Assembly (NCBI GenBank): GCA_020436125.1
Contig: JAGQYK010000012.1
Span: 1 to 64,000 of the forward strand
Source: Cyclobacteriaceae bacterium
GTDB taxonomy: Bacteria; Bacteroidota; Bacteroidia; Cytophagales; Cyclobacteriaceae
Reading direction: 5' to 3'
DNA: 64,000 nt
The translations under genes and the position numbers were made by a program. Below, in pieces: positions 23,697-32,512 of the stretch (position 1 is the first letter of the stretch; the number at the start of each line of letters is the position of its first letter). The notes beneath the pieces were generated by a model. It searched no databases. It saw only the letters and a program-made list of their open reading frames with translations, and was not told the origin of the DNA.

Positions 23697-24935
23697 TTGT
23701 ATTCACTCGGAATTAATATTATAGCTGGTCTTGTGAGGATAGTTGCGCTGTTTAATGCCAAATCGCAGGCTTTTGTAAACGGTAGAAGTAAAATATTTTC
23801 CAGGCTGGAAAACGCATTTCAGAACGAGCATTCTCCCATCGCATGGGTACATTGTGCCTCGCTGGGTGAATTTGAGCAAGGTCGGCCTGTTATAGAACAA
23901 TTCAGAAAAGAATTCCCAGGATTCAAAATCCTTCTCACTTTCTTTTCTCCCTCAGGGTATGAAGTGAGGAAAGATTATAAACAAGCAGATTATATCTTTT
24001 ATCTTCCATGGGACACTTTTGCGAATGCAAAGCGATTTATAAAAATCACCAAACCTAAAATTGCTTTATTTATAAAGTATGAATTTTGGCATAACTACAC
24101 ACAAGCTCTGACCAAGGAAAATATTCCTTTGCTGTCTATCTCCTGCATATTTCGTGAAGATCAAATATTTTTCAAAAGTTATGGGGGATGGTTTCGATCA
24201 ACACTTAAAAAGTTTGATCACTTTTTTGTTCAAAATGAAAAGTCTGATCATCTACTCAAATCGCTGGGCATACAAAATATTACAATCGCTGGAGACACAC
24301 GCTTTGACAGAGTGAACGAGGTAATTAAGAACTTCAAAGAAATTCAAATCGCTAACGAATTTAAAGGCTCCGATAATACCATGGTAGTTGGTAGTTGCTG
24401 GTCTGAGGATCTTGAGTTACTGGCCCCGCATATAAACGGAAGTTCTGGTAAATTAAAATTTATAATTGCGCCACACGAAATCAACGAGTCGTTTCTTAGT
24501 GAAATAGAAACTGCGCTAAACGTTAAGACAATTAGATATTCCCAGGTAAAAGAGAATGTGAATGAATTTGATGTGCTCATTATTGATAACGTTGGCATGC
24601 TCTCAAGCCTGTACCGATACGGAGAGTTTGCATTTATAGGAGGAGGGTTTGGTAAAGGACTTCACAATATTCTGGAAGCAGCATGCTATGGCATTCCAAT
24701 ATTCTTTGGCAATAAGAACTATCGGAAATTTCAGGAAGCTACCGATCTCATCATGCGAGGTGGCGCTTTTGATGTAAGTGATTACGCTGACTTTAAATCA
24801 AAGTATGAATTACTCATCAATAGACCCGAAAACTATTTGCTTGCCTGTGAGGTCACCAAATCATATGTGGAAGAGAACATTGGCGCCACTCAAAAAGTAA
24901 TTGATCATTGCCACACGTTATTGGATAAACTATGA
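23697..24935 (+). CDS. waaA: 3-deoxy-D-manno-octulosonic acid (Kdo) transferase
   Basis: GT30 enzyme that attaches Kdo from CMP-Kdo to the lipid A precursor at the inner membrane. The start is TTG: an in-frame stop lies two codons upstream and no ATG occurs before conserved sequence. The start retains the N-terminal hydrophobic anchor (LGINIIAGLVRIVALF). Family motifs are HCASLGEFEQGRPVIE (the catalytic Glu region), YEFWHN, DTRFDRV and GGGFGKGLHNILEA. The 412 residues are standard. rsgA overlaps its end by 4 bases (ATGA). Confidence 0.93.
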   Translation: MYSLGINIIAGLVRIVALFNAKSQAFVNGRSKIFSRLENAFQNEHSPIAWVHCASLGEFEQGRPVIEQFRKEFPGFKILLTFFSPSGYEVRKDYKQADYIFYLPWDTFANAKRFIKITKPKIALFIKYEFWHNYTQALTKENIPLLSISCIFREDQIFFKSYGGWFRSTLKKFDHFFVQNEKSDHLLKSLGIQNITIAGDTRFDRVNEVIKNFKEIQIANEFKGSDNTMVVGSCWSEDLELLAPHINGSSGKLKFIIAPHEINESFLSEIETALNVKTIRYSQVKENVNEFDVLIIDNVGMLSSLYRYGEFAFIGGGFGKGLHNILEAACYGIPIFFGNKNYRKFQEATDLIMRGGAFDVSDYADFKSKYELLINRPENYLLACEVTKSYVEENIGATQKVIDHCHTLLDKL

Positions 24936-25849
24936 AAGGTCGCGTCATGAGATCCACAGGGCTGTGGTATAATGTAATTGGTGAAGATTCAAAAGTATAC
25001 ACCTGCCGTGCTCGGGGCAAATTTCGACTGGATGGAATAAAGGAGTCAAACCCGATTGCCGTTGGTGACTTGGTGATTTTTGATCATGACCAAAAGGAAG
25101 GTCACATTACAGAGCTATTGCCTCGTGAAAATTTAATTGAAAGGAAGTCGGTAAAAAAAACAGGACACAGCCATGTGTTAGCGGCCAATATAGATCAGGT
25201 GATGTTAATAGCGACAATAAAGCAACCTCGAACCTCACTGGGATTCATTGATCGATTTCTGGTTTCCGCAGAAGCCTACAGAATTCCTCAAATTCTGATT
25301 TTCAACAAAAGAGATGTTTTAGGTAGTAATGAATTGCAAGAATTGGATGAACTACTTTATTTATACGCAACATTACATGTGACCACCAAATCCATTTCAG
25401 CTAAGGATGATGAAAATTTAGACGAACTTCAAAGTATGCTTCAGGGAAAAACCACGCTTATCGCAGGTCACTCCGGAGTAGGTAAAAGCACATTATTAAA
25501 TAGACTTTCAGACACTATTCATCAATCAGTCAATGAAATCTCTGGCTTTTCTGAAAAAGGCACCCACACCACCACTTTTGCAGAAATGTTTCAAATCAAC
25601 TCCTCAACATTTCTGATTGACACACCTGGCGTAAAGGAATGGGGGCTCATGGATATGAACAGTCAGGAAATATCAGATTACTTTCCTGAAATGAGAGATA
25701 GAAGGCTCGATTGTAAATTCGGGTCAAGATGCATACACCTCACTGAACCAGGTTGCGCAGTTTTGGCTGCTATAGAAAGTGGAGATATTGCAGTGTGCCG
25801 CTATCAAAGTTATGTGAGCATGGTATCAGCCGATGACAATAGAAGGTAA
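24932..25849 (+). CDS. rsgA: Small ribosomal subunit maturation GTPase RsgA
   Basis: Circularly permuted GTPase for late 30S assembly. An N-terminal OB fold (about 1-70) is followed by G4 FNKRDV, then G1 GHSGVGKST and G3 DTPGV, the permuted order typical of RsgA. A C-terminal zinc-binding segment (DCKFGSRCIHLTEPGC) is present. 305 residues is normal. It is translationally coupled to waaA by an ATGA overlap and abuts the convergent GT2 gene with no base between stops. Confidence 0.95.
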   Translation: MKGRVMRSTGLWYNVIGEDSKVYTCRARGKFRLDGIKESNPIAVGDLVIFDHDQKEGHITELLPRENLIERKSVKKTGHSHVLAANIDQVMLIATIKQPRTSLGFIDRFLVSAEAYRIPQILIFNKRDVLGSNELQELDELLYLYATLHVTTKSISAKDDENLDELQSMLQGKTTLIAGHSGVGKSTLLNRLSDTIHQSVNEISGFSEKGTHTTTFAEMFQINSSTFLIDTPGVKEWGLMDMNSQEISDYFPEMRDRRLDCKFGSRCIHLTEPGCAVLAAIESGDIAVCRYQSYVSMVSADDNRR

Positions 25850-26701
25850 CTATGCTTTAATGTCCTTCAATAATCTGAAGTAGTCTGCAGCCAAGCTAAA
25901 ATCGAATAACTTTAAACAGGTTTTTATTTCGTAGCGAATACGACTAATAAGAGCCTGCTTCTCCTCCTTAGTTTCATTCAATTCGTTGATCTTTCTGCAA
26001 ACCATAAATGTCGATCTAAGTTGTTCAGAACCCTTTACAAACTGCCTCCTGCTCATAGCATCATTTAGTATTCTTCTCTTTACCAAAGGCTTTGGAATAT
26101 ACAAGTACTTAAAATGTCTGGAGGAACGAATCCAAAAATCAAAGTCTTCATACGCCAATTGCTCATCATATCCACCCAATAACTCAAGTACACTTCGCTT
26201 AATCAGCATAGTAGGTGACAAAATAAAATACCGAGCAATTACTTCCCTATAAATATCCCCTTGAGGAATGGTAGCATGAGGGTAATTATCGGAATGTAAT
26301 CCCATTGATTCACCTTCATCATTAATTAATTGCGCATCTGAAAACTGAACACCAAAATTATCATCAGCACTTTGCAGCGCCTTCATCCCTTCTTCTATTC
26401 TTCCAGGAGTCAAAATATCATCTGCCGCTAAATCGACTACATAGGATCCAGAGCTTAACCCGAATGCTTTATTGAACGCGGCACAATTACCTGAATTTTG
26501 TTCGAGTTGTATAAATTTCACATCATTCCTATCTCTCAAGAAATCACTAATCACCTGTACACTTTTATCAGTACTCGCATCATCCACTACAATCAACTCC
26601 ACTGAAGAGTAAGTTTGATCGATAACTGATTGCATAGCCTCCACTACATATTTTTCATGGTTGTAGCATAGGCATATTACTGATACCAGAGGTGAGATCA
26701 T
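25850..26701 (-). CDS. Family 2 glycosyltransferase
   Basis: A GT-A fold enzyme of 283 residues. VSVICLCYNHEKYVVEAMQS opens the nucleotide-sugar domain; VDDAST and AADDILTPGRI hold the metal-binding acids. No membrane segment is evident. The sugar and acceptor are unknown. Its ATG shares a base with the stop of the upstream FemAB-like gene (TAATG), so the two are translationally coupled and probably work on the same envelope or surface glycan. Confidence 0.88.
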   Translation of the reverse strand: MISPLVSVICLCYNHEKYVVEAMQSVIDQTYSSVELIVVDDASTDKSVQVISDFLRDRNDVKFIQLEQNSGNCAAFNKAFGLSSGSYVVDLAADDILTPGRIEEGMKALQSADDNFGVQFSDAQLINDEGESMGLHSDNYPHATIPQGDIYREVIARYFILSPTMLIKRSVLELLGGYDEQLAYEDFDFWIRSSRHFKYLYIPKPLVKRRILNDAMSRRQFVKGSEQLRSTFMVCRKINELNETKEEKQALISRIRYEIKTCLKLFDFSLAADYFRLLKDIKA

Positions 26702-27672
26702 TACGCTAGTGTTTTTTCAAAGGTAAGTTTCATACTAGGCTCAGCCCCTAAACGAAGTTTGAAATCAATCAAAGGAAAGTTGGGTTTCCCACCCCAGGCA
26801 GATGTCCCCAAATCCAATATATTAAACCGATGCGTACCACACCAATCATACATTTTACTAATAAGAAAGACTATAGGGCTCAATGAATCGGAAGATTTAC
26901 TATGCGCTGAATAAAAATTATACAATACCCTTTTATTAACTTTTATAGCAATTGATGCAGCCACCAGTTCTGTCGATTGATAAACTCCAAATAATACAAA
27001 ATGACTTTTTAATTTTTTAACTGTCGTATTCAACTCCCTGTAAGTCATGCTCAAGGTATGTCCACGCTCTACACGACAGGCCAATATAAAATTGTAAATT
27101 TCATTAAGCCGGCTCATCGGAATGATTTTAAAATTTAAATCAGCCTTTAAGCTTTGTTTTAATTTTCTTCTTTCCCAGCTCTCTATAACATCGATGAAAT
27201 TTTGTTTTGAAATTTGCAGGCAAGCCCCTAATTCCGCTTGATAAATATGATAATGGTGATTGAAAAGTAAAACTGATAGCTTATTATGATTACTTACATC
27301 ATATTTCTCCGGAGGAAATTTAATAGTTATTTTTTCAGCTCCGTATTTATTTAAGCGTTCTTCAATAAATTTTATAAAATCAAATAGTTGCTCTGTAGTG
27401 ACTACACTGGACACCTCAAAAGATCCAAATGGCGCACTTACAGGACTTAATGCAATTCCATCTACTACGCAAAAGTGAATTGATGCCAAGACCCTCTGCT
27501 TGTCCCTTCTTAACAAATGGAATGAATACCACTTATTTGAAGATTGCAGTGTTCTGTGTGCTTTGCCGTTAAAGAGTGACTCATCAAAATCGCTTTTAAA
27601 ACCATGCGGAATTGTACCCTCAAAAACTTGAAACAAATCATCCCTCCTATCAATACTATTTGAGTTCGCCAT
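26701..27672 (-). CDS. FemAB/GNAT-like acyltransferase (BioF2-like domain)
   Basis: A 323-residue cytoplasmic protein with two GNAT-like halves. The second has the family pattern RVERGHTLSMTYRELN, then LFGVYQSTELVAASIAIKV, YNFYSAHSK and a LDLGTSAWGG end, as in PF13480-type proteins found with polysaccharide genes. FemA/B relatives add amino acids to peptidoglycan from aminoacyl-tRNA; others N-acylate sugars. The substrate is not readable. The DUF4442 gene lies 3 bases upstream and the GT2 gene overlaps downstream. Confidence 0.65.
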   Translation of the reverse strand: MANSNSIDRRDDLFQVFEGTIPHGFKSDFDESLFNGKAHRTLQSSNKWYSFHLLRRDKQRVLASIHFCVVDGIALSPVSAPFGSFEVSSVVTTEQLFDFIKFIEERLNKYGAEKITIKFPPEKYDVSNHNKLSVLLFNHHYHIYQAELGACLQISKQNFIDVIESWERRKLKQSLKADLNFKIIPMSRLNEIYNFILACRVERGHTLSMTYRELNTTVKKLKSHFVLFGVYQSTELVAASIAIKVNKRVLYNFYSAHSKSSDSLSPIVFLISKMYDWCGTHRFNILDLGTSAWGGKPNFPLIDFKLRLGAEPSMKLTFEKTLA

Positions 27673-27675
27673 GCT

Positions 27676-28191
27676 TTATGCAGCCACTTTAGTCTTTACT
27701 TTACTCCAATCTTTGATTTGCCAGTGCACAAAACCTGTTGTAAGATGATTTCCATTTTTATCGGTAATCTTTACTTCACACACTACCACAATAGCATCCA
27801 CGGATTTCAATGGTAAGTAAATTTCCTTGCTAAGCCAGTCCTCACTGATTTTGAATTCAGCGTAGGCATCCATCTTTCCCTGATAGTGGTAATTCATTTC
27901 CAATTTTTGCATAATGAGTCTGTACTTTTTTGCATCGAGTTGAGTGATCAATAAAAATCCAGTTGTAAATTCTGAAATGGTAGCCAGGGCACAGGCATGC
28001 AATCCTTTTATATGGTTAAAATTACTTTTTCTATAAGGAATACAAGTCTTTAATTGATAATCCCCTATTTCTACCACATGAAAACCATGAGGTTTGTTGA
28101 AAGGGATCATCCTGTTCAATAAGAAATTAAGAAGGCCACGGTAAAAAGACGACTTTTTTGCTTTTTCAACTATCTTGGCAGAATCAAACAT
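27676..28191 (-). CDS. DUF4442 hotdog-fold thioesterase-like protein
   Basis: The segments LLNRMIPFNKPHGF, KSNFNHIKGLHACALATISEFTTG and YHYQGKMDAYAEF are typical of DUF4442, a hotdog fold related to acyl-CoA thioesterases. I prefer the ATG at 28191 since family members start close to KAKKSSFYRGLLN; a TTG 16 codons upstream (28239) would extend it. It begins a three-gene minus-strand unit with the FemAB-like and GT2 genes. Its substrate is unknown. Confidence 0.78.
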   Translation of the reverse strand: MFDSAKIVEKAKKSSFYRGLLNFLLNRMIPFNKPHGFHVVEIGDYQLKTCIPYRKSNFNHIKGLHACALATISEFTTGFLLITQLDAKKYRLIMQKLEMNYHYQGKMDAYAEFKISEDWLSKEIYLPLKSVDAIVVVCEVKITDKNGNHLTTGFVHWQIKDWSKVKTKVAA

Positions 28192-28304
28192 ATCTGACTG
28201 GTTTTTAAGTAAGTTATGAATTGTGTCATCAGAGAACAAAATATAAAATTACCTTGCTTAAGGTGATTAACCCTCAATAATCTAACACATTACCACAATT
28301 AAAC

Positions 28305-29432
28305 ATGAAAAAGGAAATAATCGTACTCGGATCAGGATTGGTAGGGAAAGCGATGGCTCTAGATCTGGCAAACGATTTTAATGTAACTGCCACCGACCTC
28401 AATCAAGAAGCACTTAACGCATTTAAGAACACGAACGTTAAAACCTTGCAACTTGATTTCTCTAAAATAGATGCTCTTAAAAAAGCCATAGAACCATTTG
28501 ATTTGGTTGTAGGTGCCGTCCCAGGATTTATGGGGTTTCAAACAGCTAAAGCCGTAATTGAATCTGGCAAGAACATGGTCGACATATCTTTTTTCCCTGA
28601 AGATCCTTTTCTATTGGATGACCTTGCTAAAAAAAATAATGTTACCATAGTGACTGACTGTGGTGTTGCTCCAGGAATGGGTAACATTATTTTAGGCTAC
28701 CACAACCAACGTATGAAGATTGAAAAATACGAATGTCTTGTCGGTGGTTTACCAGTAGTTCGTGAGTGGCCCTATGAATACAAAGCTGTATTCTCCCCTA
28801 TTGATGTAATTGAGGAATATATTCGTCCTGCGAGATATGTACAAAATAGTGCTGTTGTCATTAAAGAAGCTTTATCAGATCCGGAAAATATTTATTTTGA
28901 TGGTGTAGGGACTCTGGAATCCTGGAATTCAGATGGGCTGCGCTCATTAATCAAAACCATGCATAACATTCCTAATATGATCGAAAAAACACTCCGCTAT
29001 CCTGGGTGTGTTGAATATTTGAGAGTACTTAGGGATAGTGGTTTTTTCTCCTATGATGCTGTAGAGGTTAATGGACAGCAGGTAAGACCCATCGATGTAA
29101 CTGCCAAACTTCTCTTTCCCAAATGGAAACTAAAACCTGGAGAGGAAGAGTTTACAGTGATGAGAATAATTATTGAAGGAAAGGAAAAAGGACAAGCTAA
29201 AAAGCATCAATACTATCTTTTAGATCGTACTGAAAAGGAAACAGGTATACTTTCGATGGCCCGAACTACTGGATACACATGCACTGGAGCTGTCCATCTT
29301 GTAATTGATGGTCGCTTTAATAGAAAAGGGATTAACCCTCCTGAATATTTGGGTGAGCAGGAAGATCACTTCCAATTCATGCTTCAACACTTGAAGGACA
29401 GAGGCGTAAACTACAATATTGAAACTCAATAA
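28305..29432 (+). CDS. Saccharopine dehydrogenase family oxidoreductase
   Basis: A 375-residue enzyme with an N-terminal NAD(P) fold (IIVLGSGLVGKAMA, 5-18) and the family motif DCGVAPGMGNIILG. PVVREWPYEYK and GTLESWNSDGLRSL are features of the lysine 6-dehydrogenase/saccharopine dehydrogenase (LKR-type) branch. It may form, with the gene at 5673-7019, the two steps of lysine breakdown via saccharopine, but they are 21 kb apart and substrate use is inferred. nhaC follows after 74 bases. Confidence 0.82.
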   Translation: MKKEIIVLGSGLVGKAMALDLANDFNVTATDLNQEALNAFKNTNVKTLQLDFSKIDALKKAIEPFDLVVGAVPGFMGFQTAKAVIESGKNMVDISFFPEDPFLLDDLAKKNNVTIVTDCGVAPGMGNIILGYHNQRMKIEKYECLVGGLPVVREWPYEYKAVFSPIDVIEEYIRPARYVQNSAVVIKEALSDPENIYFDGVGTLESWNSDGLRSLIKTMHNIPNMIEKTLRYPGCVEYLRVLRDSGFFSYDAVEVNGQQVRPIDVTAKLLFPKWKLKPGEEEFTVMRIIIEGKEKGQAKKHQYYLLDRTEKETGILSMARTTGYTCTGAVHLVIDGRFNRKGINPPEYLGEQEDHFQFMLQHLKDRGVNYNIETQ

Positions 29433-29506
29433 AAACTAGGGTAGTCCATTATTATTATTATCTTCAAACCTATATCCACCGTATCCTACGTTTCAAAAAT
29501 TAAAAA

Positions 29507-30949
29507 ATGACAGTAGAAAAGAAGCGCCCTACCCTTCTTCATGCACTCATCCCGATTGTAGTTCTTATTTTTCTTTTAGCAATCAATGTAGTAGTGCTTG
29601 GAACAGATGCTACGAGTGGCCCCAATCAAATCGGACTTCTATTGGCTGCAGCAGTTGCCGGAATAATTTCCATTCGACTAGGTTATACCTGGGACGAAAT
29701 TCAGGAAAGCATGCTAAAAAGCATCAACTCCGCCATGGGAGCGATGCTCATATTATTAATGATAGGTGCCCTATCCGGTACATGGTTGCTTAGCGGAATT
29801 GTACCGGCTATGATATACTATGGTCTTAAAATTCTTAACCCAACCATCTTTCTATTTGCAGCCTGTATAGCATGTGCCATTGTGTCTGTTGCCACGGGAA
29901 GCTCCTGGACAACAGTTGCTACTATTGGAATCGCTTTGTTGGGTATCGGCAAAGCGCTTGGCCTGCATGAAGGAATTATTGCAGGAGCCATTATTTCAGG
30001 CGCCTATTTCGGAGATAAAATGTCTCCCCTATCTGACACTACCAATTTAGCACCAGCTATGGCCGGCACAGATTTATTTACCCATATAAAGTATATGGCC
30101 ATAACTACAATACCCTCAATAATAGTCACCCTTATCATTTTCCTTGTGTGGGGATTTATGCAAGATACATCGGGGGCGATTACTAATACAGATTCAGTTT
30201 TAGTAACTATCGAAAACTCATTTAACCTTAATCCGCTTTTATTTCTAGTGCCTATAGGTGTAGTTATCCTAATTGTAAAAAAAGTGCCGGCACTACCTGC
30301 GTTACTTGTTGGCTCACTGCTAGGAGGAATATTTGCTATCATATTCCAGCCACAAATTATTAATCAAATATCTGGGGTAGAAGAAAACTATTTAGAGTCA
30401 TCTTTCATTGCAGTAATGCGCGCCATGACAACTACCATTAATGTGCAAACCGATAATCAAATGATTACAGATTTGCTAACTGGAAGAGGAATGGCAGGAA
30501 TGCTAAACACCATCTGGCTTATCTTAACGGCCATGATTTTTGGTGGTATTATGGAGTGCTCTGGATTGCTTCACCGTATTGCGGAAGAAATAATAAGATT
30601 TGCTCATAGCACTGGCTCCTTAGTGGCATCTACTGCCGCAACCTGCGTGTTCTTTAATGTAACTGCATCTGATCAATATATGGCCATTGCTGTTCCCGGA
30701 AGAATGTTTGCTAGCACTTACAAAGACAGAGGATACAAACCAGAACTGCTTAGTCGCACACTGGAAGATTCAGGAACCGTTACCTCAGTGCTTGTGCCTT
30801 GGAATACTTGCGGAGCCACACAAGCAGGCGTATTAGGGGTAGCCACCATGGCCTACGCTCCATTTACTTTTTTCTGTATTATCAGTCCTTTCATGACGAT
30901 TTTACATGCTTATCTAAACTACAAAATTCGAAGAATTGAAGATGCCTAA
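29507..30949 (+). CDS. nhaC: Na+/H+ antiporter, NhaC family
   Basis: About 12 membrane segments in 480 residues. NhaC hallmarks include GALSGTWLLSGIVPAMIYYG, SVATGSSWTTVATIGIA, GAYFGDKMSPLSDTTNLA and SGTVTSVLVPWNTCGA. It exchanges cytoplasmic sodium for protons. The downstream exonuclease starts inside its last codons (8-base overlap). Confidence 0.93.
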   Translation: MTVEKKRPTLLHALIPIVVLIFLLAINVVVLGTDATSGPNQIGLLLAAAVAGIISIRLGYTWDEIQESMLKSINSAMGAMLILLMIGALSGTWLLSGIVPAMIYYGLKILNPTIFLFAACIACAIVSVATGSSWTTVATIGIALLGIGKALGLHEGIIAGAIISGAYFGDKMSPLSDTTNLAPAMAGTDLFTHIKYMAITTIPSIIVTLIIFLVWGFMQDTSGAITNTDSVLVTIENSFNLNPLLFLVPIGVVILIVKKVPALPALLVGSLLGGIFAIIFQPQIINQISGVEENYLESSFIAVMRAMTTTINVQTDNQMITDLLTGRGMAGMLNTIWLILTAMIFGGIMECSGLLHRIAEEIIRFAHSTGSLVASTAATCVFFNVTASDQYMAIAVPGRMFASTYKDRGYKPELLSRTLEDSGTVTSVLVPWNTCGATQAGVLGVATMAYAPFTFFCIISPFMTILHAYLNYKIRRIEDA

Positions 30950-31550
30950 CCATTCCGGGCATAGCGAAAAAAAACTTACAATTACTAAGGAGGAGATCAA
31001 CACCCTTCCACTTGCCTCTTTTGAAGGTGAAGTAAAGCTCATCACTGAAAAGGAAAAGATCGCAGAAGCCTTTGAAGAAATTTCCTCCCATGAGATTGTA
31101 GGGTTTGACACAGAAACCAGACCCAGTTTTCATAAAGGTCAATTCTATAATGTGTCCTTACTTCAACTTGCCCTTCCTGACAAAGCATTTCTTATTCGAC
31201 TTAACTACACAGGCTTTACCAAAGAAATGGTTTCCTTTTTTGAAAATGACGAAATACTGAAAGCAGGGGTAGGTATCAGAGACGACATAAAAGCACTTCA
31301 AAAATTGAAACGTTTTGATCCCGATGGATTTGTTGAACTCTCTTCTATCGCCAGGAATAAAGGTCTTCAGGTTGAAAGTGTGAAGAAACTTGCAGGATTA
31401 ATATTAGGATTTCGTATTTCAAAAAGTGCACAAACCAGCAATTGGGAAGCTGAACAGTATACTGAAAAGCAAATCAGCTATGCAGCAACAGATGCATGGG
31501 TTTGCCTCAGGCTATATTCTTCATTGATGAATTATGAAAAGCCAGTTTAA
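30942..31550 (+). CDS. 3'-5' exonuclease of the DEDDy (RNase D/WRN) family
   Basis: A single exonuclease domain of about 202 residues with the metal-binding set D56 and E58 (GFDTETRPSF), D114 or D115 (GVGIRDDIKAL) and Y180/D184 (YAATDAW), the DEDDy pattern. No HRDC or helicase domain is fused, so it may act on RNA ends or single-stranded DNA. The start is the ATG at 30942, overlapping nhaC by 8 bases; a TTG two codons earlier is less likely. The stop abuts the next, convergent gene. Confidence 0.88.
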   Translation: MPNHSGHSEKKLTITKEEINTLPLASFEGEVKLITEKEKIAEAFEEISSHEIVGFDTETRPSFHKGQFYNVSLLQLALPDKAFLIRLNYTGFTKEMVSFFENDEILKAGVGIRDDIKALQKLKRFDPDGFVELSSIARNKGLQVESVKKLAGLILGFRISKSAQTSNWEAEQYTEKQISYAATDAWVCLRLYSSLMNYEKPV

Positions 31551-32297
31551 CTATTCCTTTGAAATCAAGGAATTGTAATGCAGAAATGCATTTACTAAGC
31601 CACGTTGTTCCTTGATATTAAGTTGATTCACTTTTATAAACCTATTTACCTTATCTCCTTTATCTCCAAAAAGTTCAATTAGCTGTTTTTTCTTCTTGAT
31701 CTCGAACAATTCTTTTCCCTTTGAATAATAAAACACTTCACGCTTATTAATTTGTGTATCCTTACTTCCCACATCAAATGCTACTACGTAATCCGGTCGC
31801 TTAACCCAAATTGTTGTTCTCTTTATCAACGGAATATTTCCATCAACCAACACCTCCAACAACCCACTTAATTCAATACCCTCTTCTGTATATTCCTTGG
31901 CATTAACAAAAGCTCTCGGAACCATTGTAACAGAATCATACCATATCAGACTTTCAATCTGACTCACTTTGATTAATTTAACCTGCTTACCAACCTTCAC
32001 TTCAATGGCATTACCTTCAATATCATATTTTACAGGGTACCCTTCAATAATTTTTTCTGATCCATACATTAGCATCGAAGAAGGATTCCATTTAGTATCA
32101 AGGTAATAGTCACCTAAAACCCTCCCCGGGTCCGTGTCAATACCATAAAGCAAATCCGATCGACTAATTCCCCCAGCAGCAGACAATCCATCCATCGTCT
32201 GTCTAATTCTTATCTGAGGCGGTAGCGCATTCTGACTCCAGCAGAAGTCTGGTAACAAAACAAAACCCAAGCAAATCAAGGTGAAACTGAACTTCAT
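31551..32297 (-). CDS. Secreted protein of unknown function
   Basis: The signal peptide (MKFSFTLICLGFVLLPDFCWSQ) is followed by about 226 beta-rich residues with a positively charged C-terminal part (KGKELFEIKKKKQLIELFGDKG). I recognise no domain. Its pattern (YYLDTKWNPSSMLMYG, EGYPVKYDIEGN, VLVDGNIPLIKRT) resembles Bacteroidota hypothetical proteins with repeated beta strands and is probably periplasmic. It is convergent with the exonuclease and divergent from the MFS gene. Confidence 0.65.
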   Translation of the reverse strand: MKFSFTLICLGFVLLPDFCWSQNALPPQIRIRQTMDGLSAAGGISRSDLLYGIDTDPGRVLGDYYLDTKWNPSSMLMYGSEKIIEGYPVKYDIEGNAIEVKVGKQVKLIKVSQIESLIWYDSVTMVPRAFVNAKEYTEEGIELSGLLEVLVDGNIPLIKRTTIWVKRPDYVVAFDVGSKDTQINKREVFYYSKGKELFEIKKKKQLIELFGDKGDKVNRFIKVNQLNIKEQRGLVNAFLHYNSLISKE

Positions 32298-32512
32298 TTT
32301 TACTAAATGGTTATTGATTTCAACAAAATAGACTTCCGCTAATATAGGTTATTCCCAAGTGAATTTCATTCACCGGATTGATTTTAGGAATAATTGATTT
32401 ATTTATGGTCATTTGCGCAATTCCTGTTAAATGCATAACCTAATATGGGTGATTTTTAAACCAAGAGATACCAACAAATGAGGATACATCAACCTTATAA
32501 CCAACTCCAACC

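Noticed and set aside
32298..32512. 215-base gap before the MFS gene as a hidden RNA or small gene
   Set aside because: No ORF with a start and ribosome site, no tRNA-like cloverleaf and no strong hairpin seen; it appears to be an ordinary divergent promoter region.
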